The notes: generated by a model not told the origin, from the sequence alone. 22,563 nucleotides of DNA from CF-161 sp035259145 (GCA_035259145.1 DATFWQ010000087.1:1-22563), one strand, 5' to 3'. Shown: positions 14,734 to 22,563, counted from the stretch's first letter. Numbers and translations are program-made.

Positions 14734-15111
14734 GTGGCAACGAACCTGACTTCCTACTCACCGGTAACGACCTCTTGTGGCGTCCACGCCAACCGCCTGT
14801 TGGAGCACGCGGCCTGGATCAACGGCAAGCTCGATCAGCTCGACCTCGACGCCCGTGCCCGGCTGGAACAGATGCTCGAGATCGACCCGCACGAGGCGAT
14901 CGCCTGCCTCGAGGGCCAGGCCCGCGCCGCCGCCCGCGACATCATTACCAGCGATGAGGCGATGACGATCTACCAGGCCCTGACGCCCGAGGGTTGGGAG
15001 CCAGGCACCAGGCTCGAGGTCAAGATGACGATCGTCAGCATCATGGATCAGCTGCTCGCGCCCCTCTCGGGGCCCATCACCAGAGTCGCGCCGGCGGACT
15101 GCTTGCTCTAG
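14734..15111 (+). CDS. Small hypothetical helical protein
   Basis: I do not recognise this family. From the GTG at 14734 it is 125 aa, acidic, and predicted mostly helical between residues 17 and 112. It has three cysteines (C15, C58, C123) and no signal peptide or membrane segment. Third codon positions are strongly G/C as in neighbouring real genes, and the opposite-strand frame lacks any family signature, which supports coding. TTG 14725, TTG 14728 and a longer TTG form at 14656 are alternative starts; no start has a clear ribosome site. It diverges from selD across 111 nt that must hold both promoters. A role with SelD is only a positional guess. Confidence 0.6.
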   Translation: MATNLTSYSPVTTSCGVHANRLLEHAAWINGKLDQLDLDARARLEQMLEIDPHEAIACLEGQARAAARDIITSDEAMTIYQALTPEGWEPGTRLEVKMTIVSIMDQLLAPLSGPITRVAPADCLL

Positions 15112-15117
15112 AGGTCC

Positions 15118-15132
15118 GGCCGAGAAACGGCC
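15118..15132 (+). terminator. Weak hairpin after the small hypothetical gene
   Basis: GGCCG-AGAAA-CGGCC is a 5 bp GC stem starting 7 nt after the stop and followed by ATTCT. It is a possible weak terminator in the 161 nt between two convergent genes. The rest of that gap shows nothing I can name. Confidence 0.35.
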
Positions 15133-15272
15133 ATTCTGAACATGCCGCAGCGAGAGCGCCAGCCGCGGATCGAGCGCCGGCACGTCCAAGAACGACGCAT
15201 GCGTACAGTCGCGCTGCGCCCGATCCGTGGCAGACCCGCATTCGTACGATCCCGTCCGCGCTGCGCGCTCGC

Positions 15273-16589
15273 TCAAGCGCGGTAGCGATGCAGCACCTGG
15301 AACAGCGCCTCTGTGCCGAAGTCGAGCGCTGCGACCGGAACCCGCTCGTCCGCGGCGTGCACCGTCTCCTGGCCGAAGCCGCGTGGCAGCCGCAGCGGTA
15401 AATAGCCATACCCATCGATTCCAAGCTGAGCGAAGTGGCGCTGGTCGGTGGCGCCCGTCATCAGCAGCGGCACCGTCACGGCCTCGGGCTCCAGCTGCTG
15501 GATGACCTCACACAGCAGCTCGTAGAACCGGCCCCTCTCGGCGGCCTGCAGTCGCGGTCCCACGCCGAGGATCTCGATCTCCGGCGCCTGTCCGACCACC
15601 TGCCTAACCTCGGCCACGAACTCCTCAGGCTCGAAGCCTGGCAGCATGCGGCCGTCAAGGTCGACAGTCGCCTCGGATGGGATCACGTTGATCTTCTCCC
15701 CTGCGCGCACGATCGTGGCGTTGATTGTGTGGTGGAGGATCGGGTCGAAGCGACTGGACTCCTCGCCCATGGTGTCCAGGACGGCGTCGGTCCGAGTGAC
15801 GTCCAGCAGCGCTCGGAGCCGCGACCTAGCGGGCTCAGAAGCAGCCTCCGAGATCCCCTGCACGTACTCTGCCGCCACCGGCGTGACGTGAACTGGAAGC
15901 CGGCTGCGGTCGAGCGCCCGCAGCATCTCGCCTAGCCTCGCCATGGTGCCACCGCGATGGCTCCGCGAGGCGTGACCGCCAGGGCCGCGCAGCGTGATCC
16001 GCAGACGGCAGGCCCGCTTCTCGGCGACCATGATCGGGTAGAACCGGCGGCCCCCGATGTGCTGAGTGCTGGCGCCGCCTTCACCGATGCCGTGGCGAAT
16101 GCCCTCGAAGAGCTCGGCGTGCCCCTGCACCAGGTACTGGGCGCCGAGCATGCCGCCCGCCTCCTCGTCGGCCAGGCAGCAGAACACCACGTCACCAGCG
16201 GGTGGAAGGTCCCGGTCGAGGCAGCGCAGCAGCGCTGTGGCCATCATCGCGACTCCACCTTTCATGTCGAGCGCTCCCCGGCCCCAGACCCAGCCATCGA
16301 CGACGTCGCCGCCAAACGGAGGGCGCGTCCAGTGCTGGCCGGTGGTTGTGACCACGTCCACGTGGCCCTGCATCAGCAGAGGCGGCGCCAGGCCCCGGCC
16401 AGGTACCCGTACAACCAGGTTCGGGCGCTCGGCCGAGGCGCCGAGCATCCGGCAGGCGACGCCGCGGGCCTGGAACAGGCGCATCAGGTAGTCCAGACAC
16501 GGGCCCTCCCCACCCGGTGGGTTGGTGGTGTCGAACCTGATGAGAGCGCCCAGCGTGGCGGCAGGTGTCGGGGTGGTTGTCTCCCCCAT
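15273..16589 (-). CDS. M20 family metallopeptidase (ArgE/DapE-type deacylase)
   Basis: The 438 aa protein is an M20 di-zinc hydrolase. Zinc and catalytic motifs are in order: LLMQGHVDVV (H76, D78), GRGALDMKGG with the bridging D108, ADEEAGG with E142/E143, and a C-terminal His (H411 in ETVHAADERV). The lid/dimerisation domain sits between (GPGGHASRSHRGGTMARL region). Members remove acyl or aminoacyl groups, for example acetylornithine or succinyl-diaminopimelate deacylases and carboxypeptidases. The motifs do not fix the substrate and no biosynthetic neighbour helps. ATG 16589 diverges from the oxidoreductase gene with only 38 nt between, so their promoters must overlap or lie within coding sequence. 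Confidence 0.9.
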   Translation of the reverse strand: MGETTTPTPAATLGALIRFDTTNPPGGEGPCLDYLMRLFQARGVACRMLGASAERPNLVVRVPGRGLAPPLLMQGHVDVVTTTGQHWTRPPFGGDVVDGWVWGRGALDMKGGVAMMATALLRCLDRDLPPAGDVVFCCLADEEAGGMLGAQYLVQGHAELFEGIRHGIGEGGASTQHIGGRRFYPIMVAEKRACRLRITLRGPGGHASRSHRGGTMARLGEMLRALDRSRLPVHVTPVAAEYVQGISEAASEPARSRLRALLDVTRTDAVLDTMGEESSRFDPILHHTINATIVRAGEKINVIPSEATVDLDGRMLPGFEPEEFVAEVRQVVGQAPEIEILGVGPRLQAAERGRFYELLCEVIQQLEPEAVTVPLLMTGATDQRHFAQLGIDGYGYLPLRLPRGFGQETVHAADERVPVAALDFGTEALFQVLHRYRA

Positions 16590-16627
16590 GGCGGATCAGC
16601 TTATCGAGGAGAGAAGATCGCACGGTT

Positions 16628-18010
16628 ATGACTGTCATGTACGACGCGATCGTGATCGGCGCAGGCCAGGCCGGCGGCCCCCTCTCGACCGCCCTGGGCC
16701 GAGCCGGCAAGAAGACAGCCGTGGTGGAGTCTGATGAGGTCGGCGGAACCTGCGTCAACTGCGGCTGCACACCGACCAAGACCATGATCGCCAGCGCCCG
16801 GGTCGCCTACCTGGCGCGTCGGGCGGCAGACTACGGTGTTCGCACCGGCCCGGTCGACGTGGACCTCACAGTCGTGCGCCAGCGGAAACGCGACATCGTG
16901 CAGAGCTTCCGCCAGGGAAGCCAATCGCGCATCGAGTCGACAGAAGGCGTCGACCTCATCTTCGGCGAGGCTCGCTTCGTGGGCGACAGGCGCCTCGAAG
17001 TGTCATTGCGTGACGGCGGGCGGCAGGTGCTGTCAGCGGACATCGTCGTGATCAACGCCGGGCTTCGCCCCGCACCAGCCCCCTTCCCCCTCGACGGGGT
17101 ACAGGTGCTCGACTCGACGTCAGTCATGGAGCTGGCCCAGGTGCCAGAGCGCCTGCTGGTGCTCGGAGGAAGCTACGTCGGCCTGGAGTTCGCCCAGATG
17201 TTCAGTCGCTTCGGCAGCCAGGTGACGATCATCGAGCTCGGCCCCCGGCTGGTGCCCAGAGAAGACCCCGACGTCTCGGATGCTGTGGCTGAGATCATGC
17301 GGGAGGACGGCGTCGAGGTTCTGCTGGAGACCCGTGCGCAGGCAGCGCGCTCCGTCGACGGACGAATCGAGCTGCGGGTGGCCGCCGCCGGCGGGGACCG
17401 AGTGCTCACGGGGACTGAGCTGCTCCTGGCGGCTGGTCGGGTGCCCAACACCGATCGTCTGCAGCTGCCGGCCGCCGGCATAGCCACGGACGAGCACGGC
17501 TACGTCGTCGTCAACGACCGTCTGGAGTCGAGCGCGCCGGGCGTGTATGCGGTCGGCGATGTGACCGGCGAGCCGGCTTTCACGCACATCTCCTACGACG
17601 ACTACCGAATCCTGCAGGCCAACCTGCTCGAAGGGGGCAGCCTCAGCCGCGCCGGCCGGCTGGTGCCTTACACCGTTTTCATCGACCCCCAGCTGGGCCG
17701 GGTGGGCATGAGCGAGCAGGAGGCACGACGGGCCGGCCTGAGAGTCCGGGTTGCGCGCATGCCCATGGATGGGGTTGCCCGGGCGCTGGAGGTGGCAGAA
17801 CCTCGCGGCTTCATGAAGGCGGTCGTGGACGCCGAAAGCGACCAGATCCTGGGATGCGCCGTGCTGGGCCTGGAAGGTGGGGAGCTGATGTCGATGATGG
17901 AGATCGCGATGATGGGGAAGCTGCCATACACCGTGCTGCGCGACGGGGTGTTTGCCCACCCGCTGCTCGCGGAATCGCTCAACAACCTTTTCGGCAACTT
18001 CGACGACTGA
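16628..18010 (+). CDS. FAD-dependent pyridine nucleotide-disulfide oxidoreductase (mercuric-reductase/dihydrolipoamide dehydrogenase-like)
   Basis: The 460 aa protein is a class I flavin disulfide reductase. The FAD-binding site is IVIGAGQAGG (8-17), the redox loop is GGTCVNCGCTPTK with C42 and C47, the NAD(P)H site is GGSYVGLE (180-187), and the second FAD motif is YAVGDVTG (307-314). The C-terminal interface has His444-Pro and Glu449 (FAHPLLAES), the usual acid-base pair. It lacks the C-terminal vicinal cysteines and the N-terminal metal-binding domain of true MerA, so it should not be called a mercuric reductase without proof; RclA-like or uncharacterised disulfide reductases are equally possible. 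An extra cysteine (C45) sits between the redox pair. Start ATG 16628 has GAGGAGAGAAGA 10 nt upstream; ATG 16637 is an alternative. Confidence 0.87.
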   Translation: MTVMYDAIVIGAGQAGGPLSTALGRAGKKTAVVESDEVGGTCVNCGCTPTKTMIASARVAYLARRAADYGVRTGPVDVDLTVVRQRKRDIVQSFRQGSQSRIESTEGVDLIFGEARFVGDRRLEVSLRDGGRQVLSADIVVINAGLRPAPAPFPLDGVQVLDSTSVMELAQVPERLLVLGGSYVGLEFAQMFSRFGSQVTIIELGPRLVPREDPDVSDAVAEIMREDGVEVLLETRAQAARSVDGRIELRVAAAGGDRVLTGTELLLAAGRVPNTDRLQLPAAGIATDEHGYVVVNDRLESSAPGVYAVGDVTGEPAFTHISYDDYRILQANLLEGGSLSRAGRLVPYTVFIDPQLGRVGMSEQEARRAGLRVRVARMPMDGVARALEVAEPRGFMKAVVDAESDQILGCAVLGLEGGELMSMMEIAMMGKLPYTVLRDGVFAHPLLAESLNNLFGNFDD

Positions 18011-18025
18011 CGACAGACCACAGGG

Positions 18026-20164
18026 TCAAGTGACCGAAGTCTGCTCCAGCCTCCGCTCGGCTGCGCGCCAGAGCGCCGGCCATCGTGCCAGATCCGGATC
18101 CGCCGCGGCGAGCGCTTCGGCTTCCTGTCTGACCTCGGAGAGCAGCTCGGGATTCTGCAGGGACTCCATCGCCTGGTCGGAGATCCCGTGCTGGCGCGGT
18201 CCGAGGAGCTCGCCCATCCCGCGAAGGTTCATGTCCTCCTGTGCCAGCCGGAAGCCGTCGCTGGTTTCAGCCACGAGCCGGAGCCGTGCCAGGCTCTTGT
18301 TCGAGGGATCGTCGGCCAGCAGGAGGCAGTGGGAACGATGTGCGGCGCGGCCGACGCGGCCACGGAGCTGGTGAAGCTGGGCCAGGCCGAAGCGGTCAGC
18401 GCCTTCGACGAGCATCACCGTGGCGTTGGGAACGTCGATGCCGACCTCCACGACGGAGGTGGCGACCAGAACCTCGCTTTCTCGCCCCCTGAACGCACGC
18501 ATGACTGCGTCCTTGTCCTTCATCTTCCCGTGGACCAGGGCGAGGCGCAGGTCCGGGAAGACCTTGGTGCGGAGGCGCTCGAACTCGGCCGTCGCGGCCT
18601 TGGCCATCAGCTTCTCAGACTCTTCGATCAGCGGGCAGATCACGAAGGCCTGTCGGCCGCCGCGGACCTCGCGCCTGACGAGGTCGTACGCCTGCTGCCT
18701 GTCTTCGGGAGCCACCACGTCTGTCCGCACCGGCGTCCGGCCGGGCGGCATCTCGTCAATGACCGAGAACGTCATCTCGCCGTACAGCGCCAGCGCGAGC
18801 GACCGCGGTATGGGCGTAGCCGTCATCGCCATGAAGTGCGGCCGGCCGGTGGCTGACTTCTGCCGCAACAGCTCTCGCTGGCGCGTGCCGAAGCGGTGCT
18901 GCTCGTCGACCACGGCCAGACCGAGGCTGGCGAGCTGCACCTCCTCCTCGATCAGCGCATGCGTGCCCACCAGCAGCGCACAAAGGCCGGATGCTGCTGA
19001 CATCCGGACGCGCCGCCGCTCGGGCGCCGGCAGGTCGCTGATCAGAAGCTCGACACTCAGGCCAGGAAAGCTCGGCTCGAGGTAAGCGCGGAACTTGTCC
19101 AGGTGCTGTCGAGCCAGGATTTCAGTCGGCGCCATGACCACGGTCTGCAGGCCGCTGGCGTGCGCCATCGCAGCCGCAGCGGCGGCCACGGCCGTCTTGC
19201 CCGAGCCCACGTCTCCGTTCAGCAGGCGGTTCATGGGGACGTCCTGCCGCATGTCCTTGTAGGCGTCCCACATGGCCCGCTTCTGGGCCCGCGTGAGCTC
19301 GAAGCCGAGACCCGCCTTGAAGGTGTCGATCACGTCCTGCTGGTAAGGGATGGGCGTGGCGCGCTCTACGGCGATGCGCCGGCGGGCCATCAGGAACGCG
19401 GCCTGGAACTCCATAAGCTCGGCGAATGCCATGCGTTCCCTCGCCCGACGCCAGTCCTCGGCAGTCGCGGGTTGGTGGCCCAGCCTCACCGCTTCGGCGA
19501 GCGGCAGCAGGTGGTGGCTCCGGCGGACGTGCTCTGGGATCTCGTCATCGAGCTCGCCGGCCAGTGGCATGGCCACGTCAACCCACATGGCGACCTTCCG
19601 CGAGGTCAACTTCCCGGTCAGGTGGTACTTGGGCATCAGCCCTCCGACCCAGCCGGGCCCGTGCTGGTCCGTTATCACCTCGGTGTGGGGGTTCTGCATT
19701 TCCAGGCCGCCGTAGCGTGACGCGCGGACCTTGCCGGCAAGGGCGATTCGGTCGCCCGGCCTCAGCTGGTGGGCTCGGTAGGGCTGGTGGAACCAGACCA
19801 CCTTCATGGTCGAGCCCCGGTCGTCGGCGACTACCGCTTCGGTCAAGCTGATGTCCTGTATGCGCGACCGTTTTGCTTGAATGCCTATGACGGTGACCAG
19901 CGCCGTGGCGTGAGCGGCGAGGGGCAGCTCCGCGATCGGCACGGGGGCGCCGTACGACTCCCAGTCGTAGGGGAGCTCGAGCAAGAGATCCCGAACCGTG
20001 TGAAGCCGCAGCTTGCGAAGCCCCTTCACGTCTGCGGCTGTGATCCGCGGCAGCCGGGTGACGGGTGAGTCAAGGCTCAGCGGAACCCTCGGCAGCGCGG
20101 TGCGCCCCCTGGATGACTGGCGCCCGATCACGGCGTCCCCCGAAGTGCGGCGCTCAGAACCCAT
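18026..20164 (-). CDS. recG: ATP-dependent DNA helicase RecG
   Basis: RecG is a double-stranded DNA translocase that remodels stalled forks and D-/R-loops. The 712 aa protein has an N-terminal helical segment, the OB-fold wedge at about 85-165, and the helicase core. Motif I is GDVGSGKT (317-324), motif II DEQH (420-423) and motif III TATPIPR (448-454). The conserved C-terminal half includes EGADRFGLAQLHQLRGRVGR and the TRG-region segment RLRLVAETSDGFRLAQEDMNLRGMGELLG. Length is normal. It ends 15 nt from the convergent oxidoreductase stop. ATG 20164 is the longest start and has no clear ribosome site; the first 30 residues are poorly conserved, so the true start may be downstream. In many relatives recG directly precedes rsmD-coaD; here about 6 kb of other genes intervene. 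Confidence 0.96.
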   Translation of the reverse strand: MGSERRTSGDAVIGRQSSRGRTALPRVPLSLDSPVTRLPRITAADVKGLRKLRLHTVRDLLLELPYDWESYGAPVPIAELPLAAHATALVTVIGIQAKRSRIQDISLTEAVVADDRGSTMKVVWFHQPYRAHQLRPGDRIALAGKVRASRYGGLEMQNPHTEVITDQHGPGWVGGLMPKYHLTGKLTSRKVAMWVDVAMPLAGELDDEIPEHVRRSHHLLPLAEAVRLGHQPATAEDWRRARERMAFAELMEFQAAFLMARRRIAVERATPIPYQQDVIDTFKAGLGFELTRAQKRAMWDAYKDMRQDVPMNRLLNGDVGSGKTAVAAAAAAMAHASGLQTVVMAPTEILARQHLDKFRAYLEPSFPGLSVELLISDLPAPERRRVRMSAASGLCALLVGTHALIEEEVQLASLGLAVVDEQHRFGTRQRELLRQKSATGRPHFMAMTATPIPRSLALALYGEMTFSVIDEMPPGRTPVRTDVVAPEDRQQAYDLVRREVRGGRQAFVICPLIEESEKLMAKAATAEFERLRTKVFPDLRLALVHGKMKDKDAVMRAFRGRESEVLVATSVVEVGIDVPNATVMLVEGADRFGLAQLHQLRGRVGRAAHRSHCLLLADDPSNKSLARLRLVAETSDGFRLAQEDMNLRGMGELLGPRQHGISDQAMESLQNPELLSEVRQEAEALAAADPDLARWPALWRAAERRLEQTSVT

Positions 20165-20282
20165 GCCGATCTATTCTCGGCTGGGGCGCCAGCGATCAAA
20201 GACGAAGGAGCGCATTCTTACGACCGCGGCGTTCCCGGTCTTCAGAGCATGCGCATCTCGGACCGTAGTGGACTTCCGGTCC

Positions 20283-21053
20283 TCAGCGGCCAAAGACCTG
20301 TCCGCCGTTCACGTGCAGCACCTCGCCGGTCACGAAAGAAGCGTCGGGCGACGCCAGGTAGCGGACGGCAGCGGCGATGTCGGCCGGTTCTCCAGACCGG
20401 CCGGCCGGGGTTTCCGCGATGATCCGCCGCCGTCGCTCCTCTGCGATCCGCGGGCCGAAGAACTCTGTCCCGAGCACCAGGCCCGGGGCGATGGCGTTGA
20501 CGGTGATGCCTTCGGGGCCGAGCTCCCGAGCCAGCGAGTAGGTCAGTCCGACCAGCCCGGCCTTGGCCGCGCTGTACATGTCACCGCCGCCACGAAAGGC
20601 GGCGATTGAACTGATGTTCACGATGCGCCCGCCTGGCCGGCGCAGCAGCGGCCGAAAAGCGTGCACCATGAGGTAGGCACCCACGAGGTTGGTCGCGAGC
20701 ATGGCCTGCGCGTAGCCGGCGGCCTCGGCGGTAGTCGCCCCTGGTGACATCGCCGCACTTGGGGTACCGCCACCTGCGTTGTTCACCAGGACGTCCAGCG
20801 CGTCCGACACGCGGCGGGTGAACCAGACCGCGAAAGCGTCGACCTGGACCGGGTCGCTGACGTCGCACTGCCGCCACCAAACCCGATCCGACTCCCCCCG
20901 CCCGATCTCGTTCGCGGCCCTCGATAGGACGTCGGAGCGCCTACCGGTGAGCACTACGACGTCGCCGTTGGCGACGAATGCGGCCGCGGTGGACCTTCCT
21001 ATACCGGTGCCCGCGCCTGTGATGACAACCGCACGACCAGTCAAGCCATTCAT
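20283..21053 (-). CDS. SDR family NAD(P)-dependent oxidoreductase
   Basis: This is a 256 aa classical short-chain dehydrogenase. The cofactor motif is TGAGTGIG (12-19), followed by NNAG (91-94), catalytic Ser at 148-149 in VNISS, and YxxxK with Y160 and K164. The C-terminal GEVLHVNGGQVF matches the FabG-like subgroup. The arginines after strand 2 (TGRRS, 36-40) suggest NADP preference (inference). The open frame continues far upstream, but ATG 21053 starts the Rossmann fold correctly and has AAGGAG just upstream, though unusually close. It diverges from a MarR regulator with palindromes at the shared promoter, so it is probably MarR-controlled. The substrate is unknown. Confidence 0.92.
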   Translation of the reverse strand: MNGLTGRAVVITGAGTGIGRSTAAAFVANGDVVVLTGRRSDVLSRAANEIGRGESDRVWWRQCDVSDPVQVDAFAVWFTRRVSDALDVLVNNAGGGTPSAAMSPGATTAEAAGYAQAMLATNLVGAYLMVHAFRPLLRRPGGRIVNISSIAAFRGGGDMYSAAKAGLVGLTYSLARELGPEGITVNAIAPGLVLGTEFFGPRIAEERRRRIIAETPAGRSGEPADIAAAVRYLASPDASFVTGEVLHVNGGQVFGR

Positions 21054-21061
21054 TCTCCTTA

Positions 21062-21090
21062 CCTTGATCTTCAAGGCATAATAGCTTGAA
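21062..21090. promoter_or_regulatory. Candidate MarR operator: two overlapping inverted repeats
   Basis: CCTTGA-TCT-TCAAGG (21062-21076) is a perfect 6 bp dyad. TTCAAG (21070-21075) also pairs with CTTGAA (21085-21090), giving a second dyad that shares a half-site. They lie between the divergent SDR and marR genes, over the predicted SDR promoter. This is the usual place for autoregulation and control of the divergent target by MarR proteins. Confidence 0.55.
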
Positions 21091-21107
21091 TATGAAGGTA
21101 TCTGCAA
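21078..21107 (-). promoter_or_regulatory. Candidate sigma70-type promoter of the SDR gene
   Basis: On the minus strand TTGCAG (21107-21102) and TATTAT (21083-21078) are separated by 18 nt. The -10 matches five of six consensus positions and the -35 only three. The -10 lies between the two operator half-sites, so a bound dimer would block polymerase. Confidence 0.45.
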
Positions 21108-21121
21108 GGACCGGGCCGGCC

Positions 21122-21127
21122 AGGAGG
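21122..21127 (+). promoter_or_regulatory. Ribosome binding site of the marR gene
   Basis: AGGAGG lies 9 nt before GTG 21137 and supports that start over ATG 21092 and TTG 21086, which have no such site. Confidence 0.6.
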
Positions 21128-21136
21128 CTGGACTCG

Positions 21137-21655
21137 GTGGACGCGGAGCTGGACGCCTGGCTGGCGGAGCTGCCCGGCGTCGATCCCCAGACGGAGGCTG
21201 CCAGGATGCGCCTCCTCCGCCTCGGACGGCAGCTTGAGCGGGCGCTGGCCAGGACGGCCGAGAAGCACGGAATGACCCTGGGGGACTGGGAGGCTCTGTC
21301 GGTGCTGCGGCGCTCGGCGCCTCCCTATAAGCTCCCGCCCACCGTTCTCGCACAGGCCCTCGCCATCACGACGGGCACGATGAGTGTGCGGCTCGACCGG
21401 CTGCTCAAGGCGGGCCTGATCGAGCAGGTGAACGACGAGTCGGACGGACGCTCGCGGCCGGTGCGTTTGACGCCGCTCGGCCACAGGCGTTGGCAGGAGG
21501 CGACCGCAGCCCGTACCGAGCTGGAGTGGAGACTGATCGGGGAGGCGCTGGGGAGCTCGCGCCTGGAACAGCTCAACCGGCTGCTGCGGCGCGTGATGCT
21601 GGGCTTCGAGCTGGGCCTCGGCCCTCCGCCGCGGCGACCCGACTCGGGCGACTGA
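21137..21655 (+). CDS. MarR family transcriptional regulator
   Basis: The 172 aa protein is a dimeric winged-helix regulator. An N-terminal helix (about 20-42) serves dimerisation. The wHTH spans about 47-120, with the recognition helix around TGTMSVRLDRLLKAGLI and the wing DESDGRSRPVRLTPLG (100-115), the MarR hallmark DxRxxxVxLTxxG. C-terminal helices complete the dimer. The start was set at GTG 21137 because of AGGAGG 9 nt upstream; ATG 21092 would add 15 basic residues. It is divergent from an SDR oxidoreductase, with palindromes between. The likely role is to repress the SDR gene and itself until a phenolic or other ligand binds; the ligand is unknown. Confidence 0.9.
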   Translation: MDAELDAWLAELPGVDPQTEAARMRLLRLGRQLERALARTAEKHGMTLGDWEALSVLRRSAPPYKLPPTVLAQALAITTGTMSVRLDRLLKAGLIEQVNDESDGRSRPVRLTPLGHRRWQEATAARTELEWRLIGEALGSSRLEQLNRLLRRVMLGFELGLGPPPRRPDSGD

Positions 21656-21763
21656 GGCCCTCATTGGGAGCTGTTTGCGGGTGGAACACGTACCCGAACC
21701 CGCGGCAGGACGGCTGCACACGCTCTCTGACTCGCCACTGGCAGGATCGACCGGTACGGTTGT

Positions 21764-21769
21764 TATCTT
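21764..21769 (+). promoter_or_regulatory. Candidate -10 box for the peroxiredoxin gene
   Basis: TATCTT (TAnnnT) lies 7 nt before GTG 21777, which has no Shine-Dalgarno, compatible with a leaderless or near-leaderless transcript. Confidence 0.3.
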
Positions 21770-21776
21770 CTTCGGC

Positions 21777-22406
21777 GTGAGCCTGACCGAGCTGCCGGCC
21801 GATCTCCCCGTGCCCGTCGACGACGGCGCCGCCGATCACCTCCCCGGCCTGCGAATGCCAGCGCTGCGGCTGGCATCTACCGCCGGTCGCCTGGTCGACC
21901 TTGGCGCCCTCGGTGCCGGACGCACCGTTGTCTACTGCTACCCGATGACTGGTCGGCCCGACCGGCCCGTTCCGGCAGCCTGGGATGCCATCCCAGGGGC
22001 GCGCGGCTGCACACCCGAATCGTGCGGCTTTCGCGACCACGCCCGGAACCTGGAAAACCTTGGCGCCACGATCTTCGGAGTCAGTGCACAGGCGACCGAG
22101 GATCAGCGCGAGGCCGCGGAACGTCTGCGACTGCCCTTCGAGCTGCTCAGTGATCGGCAGCTGGAGGTGGCCTCCGCGCTGCGCCTGCCGACGTTTCAGG
22201 TCACCGCTGACCTGGCCCGCCTCCTCCGACTGCAGACGAAGCCCGCTTCGGGCGATGAGGGTGAGGGAGATGAGCCGGTAACCCTCCTCAGGAGGCTGAC
22301 CATGGTGGTGCGCGAAGGCCTGATCGAGCGCGTCTTCTACCCGATCTTTCCACCCGATCGTCACGCCGAGGAGGTTTTGCGGTGGCTGGGTTCCGTGGCC
22401 GGCTGA
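21777..22406 (+). CDS. Peroxiredoxin (AhpC/TSA, redoxin domain)
   Basis: The 209 aa protein has a thioredoxin fold of the PrxQ/BCP kind that reduces peroxides. VVYCYPMTG (51-59) is followed by GARGCTPESCGFRDH, with the presumed peroxidatic Cys78 and resolving Cys83, five residues apart as in PrxQ. About 17 Pro/Trp-containing residues are inserted between the YPM strand and the Cys loop, seen in a subgroup of bacterial redoxins. C54 is an extra cysteine. The frame is open from 21675, but GTG 21777 gives a family-like N-terminus (MSLTELPADLPVPVDDG). It lies 121 nt after marR on the same strand, so its own promoter is likely. Confidence 0.85.
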   Translation: MSLTELPADLPVPVDDGAADHLPGLRMPALRLASTAGRLVDLGALGAGRTVVYCYPMTGRPDRPVPAAWDAIPGARGCTPESCGFRDHARNLENLGATIFGVSAQATEDQREAAERLRLPFELLSDRQLEVASALRLPTFQVTADLARLLRLQTKPASGDEGEGDEPVTLLRRLTMVVREGLIERVFYPIFPPDRHAEEVLRWLGSVAG

Positions 22407-22410
22407 AGCG

Positions 22411-22563
22411 TCACATGTCCAGCGCCGGGTAGTAGTTCTCCGCGCCGATCTCCCGCACGTCCGAAAGCCAGTCTCCCTCGAACAGATCGGTCGGTGCCTG
22501 GTAGCGGTGAGCCAGGGCCCAGGCCTGGCGCTTGTAGGTCCAGTTGTCAGGCTGCAGGCGGCG
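22411..22563 (-). CDS. C-terminal fragment of an unidentified protein, possibly a thioredoxin/redoxin-family protein
   Basis: The last 50 codons of a minus-strand gene are visible; the rest lies beyond the right edge. The end contains LQPDNWTYKRQAWAL and FEGDWLSDVREIGAENYYP. The PDNWxxxRQxW pattern resembles the tail of a group of bacterial redoxin-domain proteins, but this is from memory and weak. It converges on the peroxiredoxin gene with only 4 nt between stops. Confidence 0.5.
   Translation of the reverse strand, partial: RRLQPDNWTYKRQAWALAHRYQAPTDLFEGDWLSDVREIGAENYYPALDM

Noticed and set aside
15112..15272. Possible tRNA-Sec or other RNA gene near selD
   Set aside because: No acceptor stem, T-loop consensus or TCA anticodon arm could be assembled on either strand; only a weak 5 bp hairpin is present.
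1..22563. Mobile elements, CRISPR arrays or phage islands
   Set aside because: I saw no transposase, integrase, regularly spaced repeats or terminal inverted repeats; composition looks uniform and genes are mostly housekeeping or common accessory enzymes.

Overview
The window is a 22.6 kb, GC-rich, gene-dense bacterial chromosomal segment with short intergenic gaps and frequent GTG/TTG starts. Gene content and order point to a non-proteobacterial, Terrabacteria-type lineage, most likely Chloroflexota or a relative such as Dormibacterota. This placement is inferred from synteny and protein flavour only. I see no IS element, phage gene, CRISPR array, rRNA or tRNA.

The left edge (1-3300) holds the N-terminal part of a magnesium-chelatase-type AAA+ ATPase. 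Diverging from it is a two-gene unit: a membrane-anchored Ig-like protein and a coiled-coil/PH-like protein. A PLP-dependent threonine dehydratase follows.

The core (3298-13628, mostly minus strand) is a housekeeping superblock. Read in the transcribed direction it runs rsmD-coaD-coiled-coil (DivIVA/SepIVA-like), then a PAS protein, then rpmF-fabD-acpP-rnc-smc. This is the conserved recG/rsmD/coaD/rpmF/fabD/acpP/rnc/smc neighbourhood, linking CoA and fatty-acid carrier supply, ribosome maturation, RNA processing and chromosome segregation. Here recG has been separated from it. plsX, the DUF177 (yceD) gene and ftsY, which often sit in such clusters, are not present.

Between the split parts lie selD overlapping an amidase gene, a small unknown protein, an M20 metallopeptidase and a divergent flavin disulfide oxidoreductase. 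The key observation is that selD only makes sense if an in-frame TGA at 14575-14577 is read as selenocysteine. Upstream of the apparent GTG start, the reading frame continues through the canonical SelD N-terminus with U at the catalytic position, and a SECIS-like hairpin follows immediately.

The right part (18026-22563) has recG, an SDR oxidoreductase divergent from a MarR regulator with palindromic operator candidates in between, a peroxiredoxin, and the C-terminal end of a further protein on the minus strand.

Several gene starts were revised from the longest ORF: acpP to a TTG with a strong Shine-Dalgarno, the coiled-coil gene to a probable CTG, marR to a GTG with AGGAGG, and selD to an ATG upstream of the TGA.
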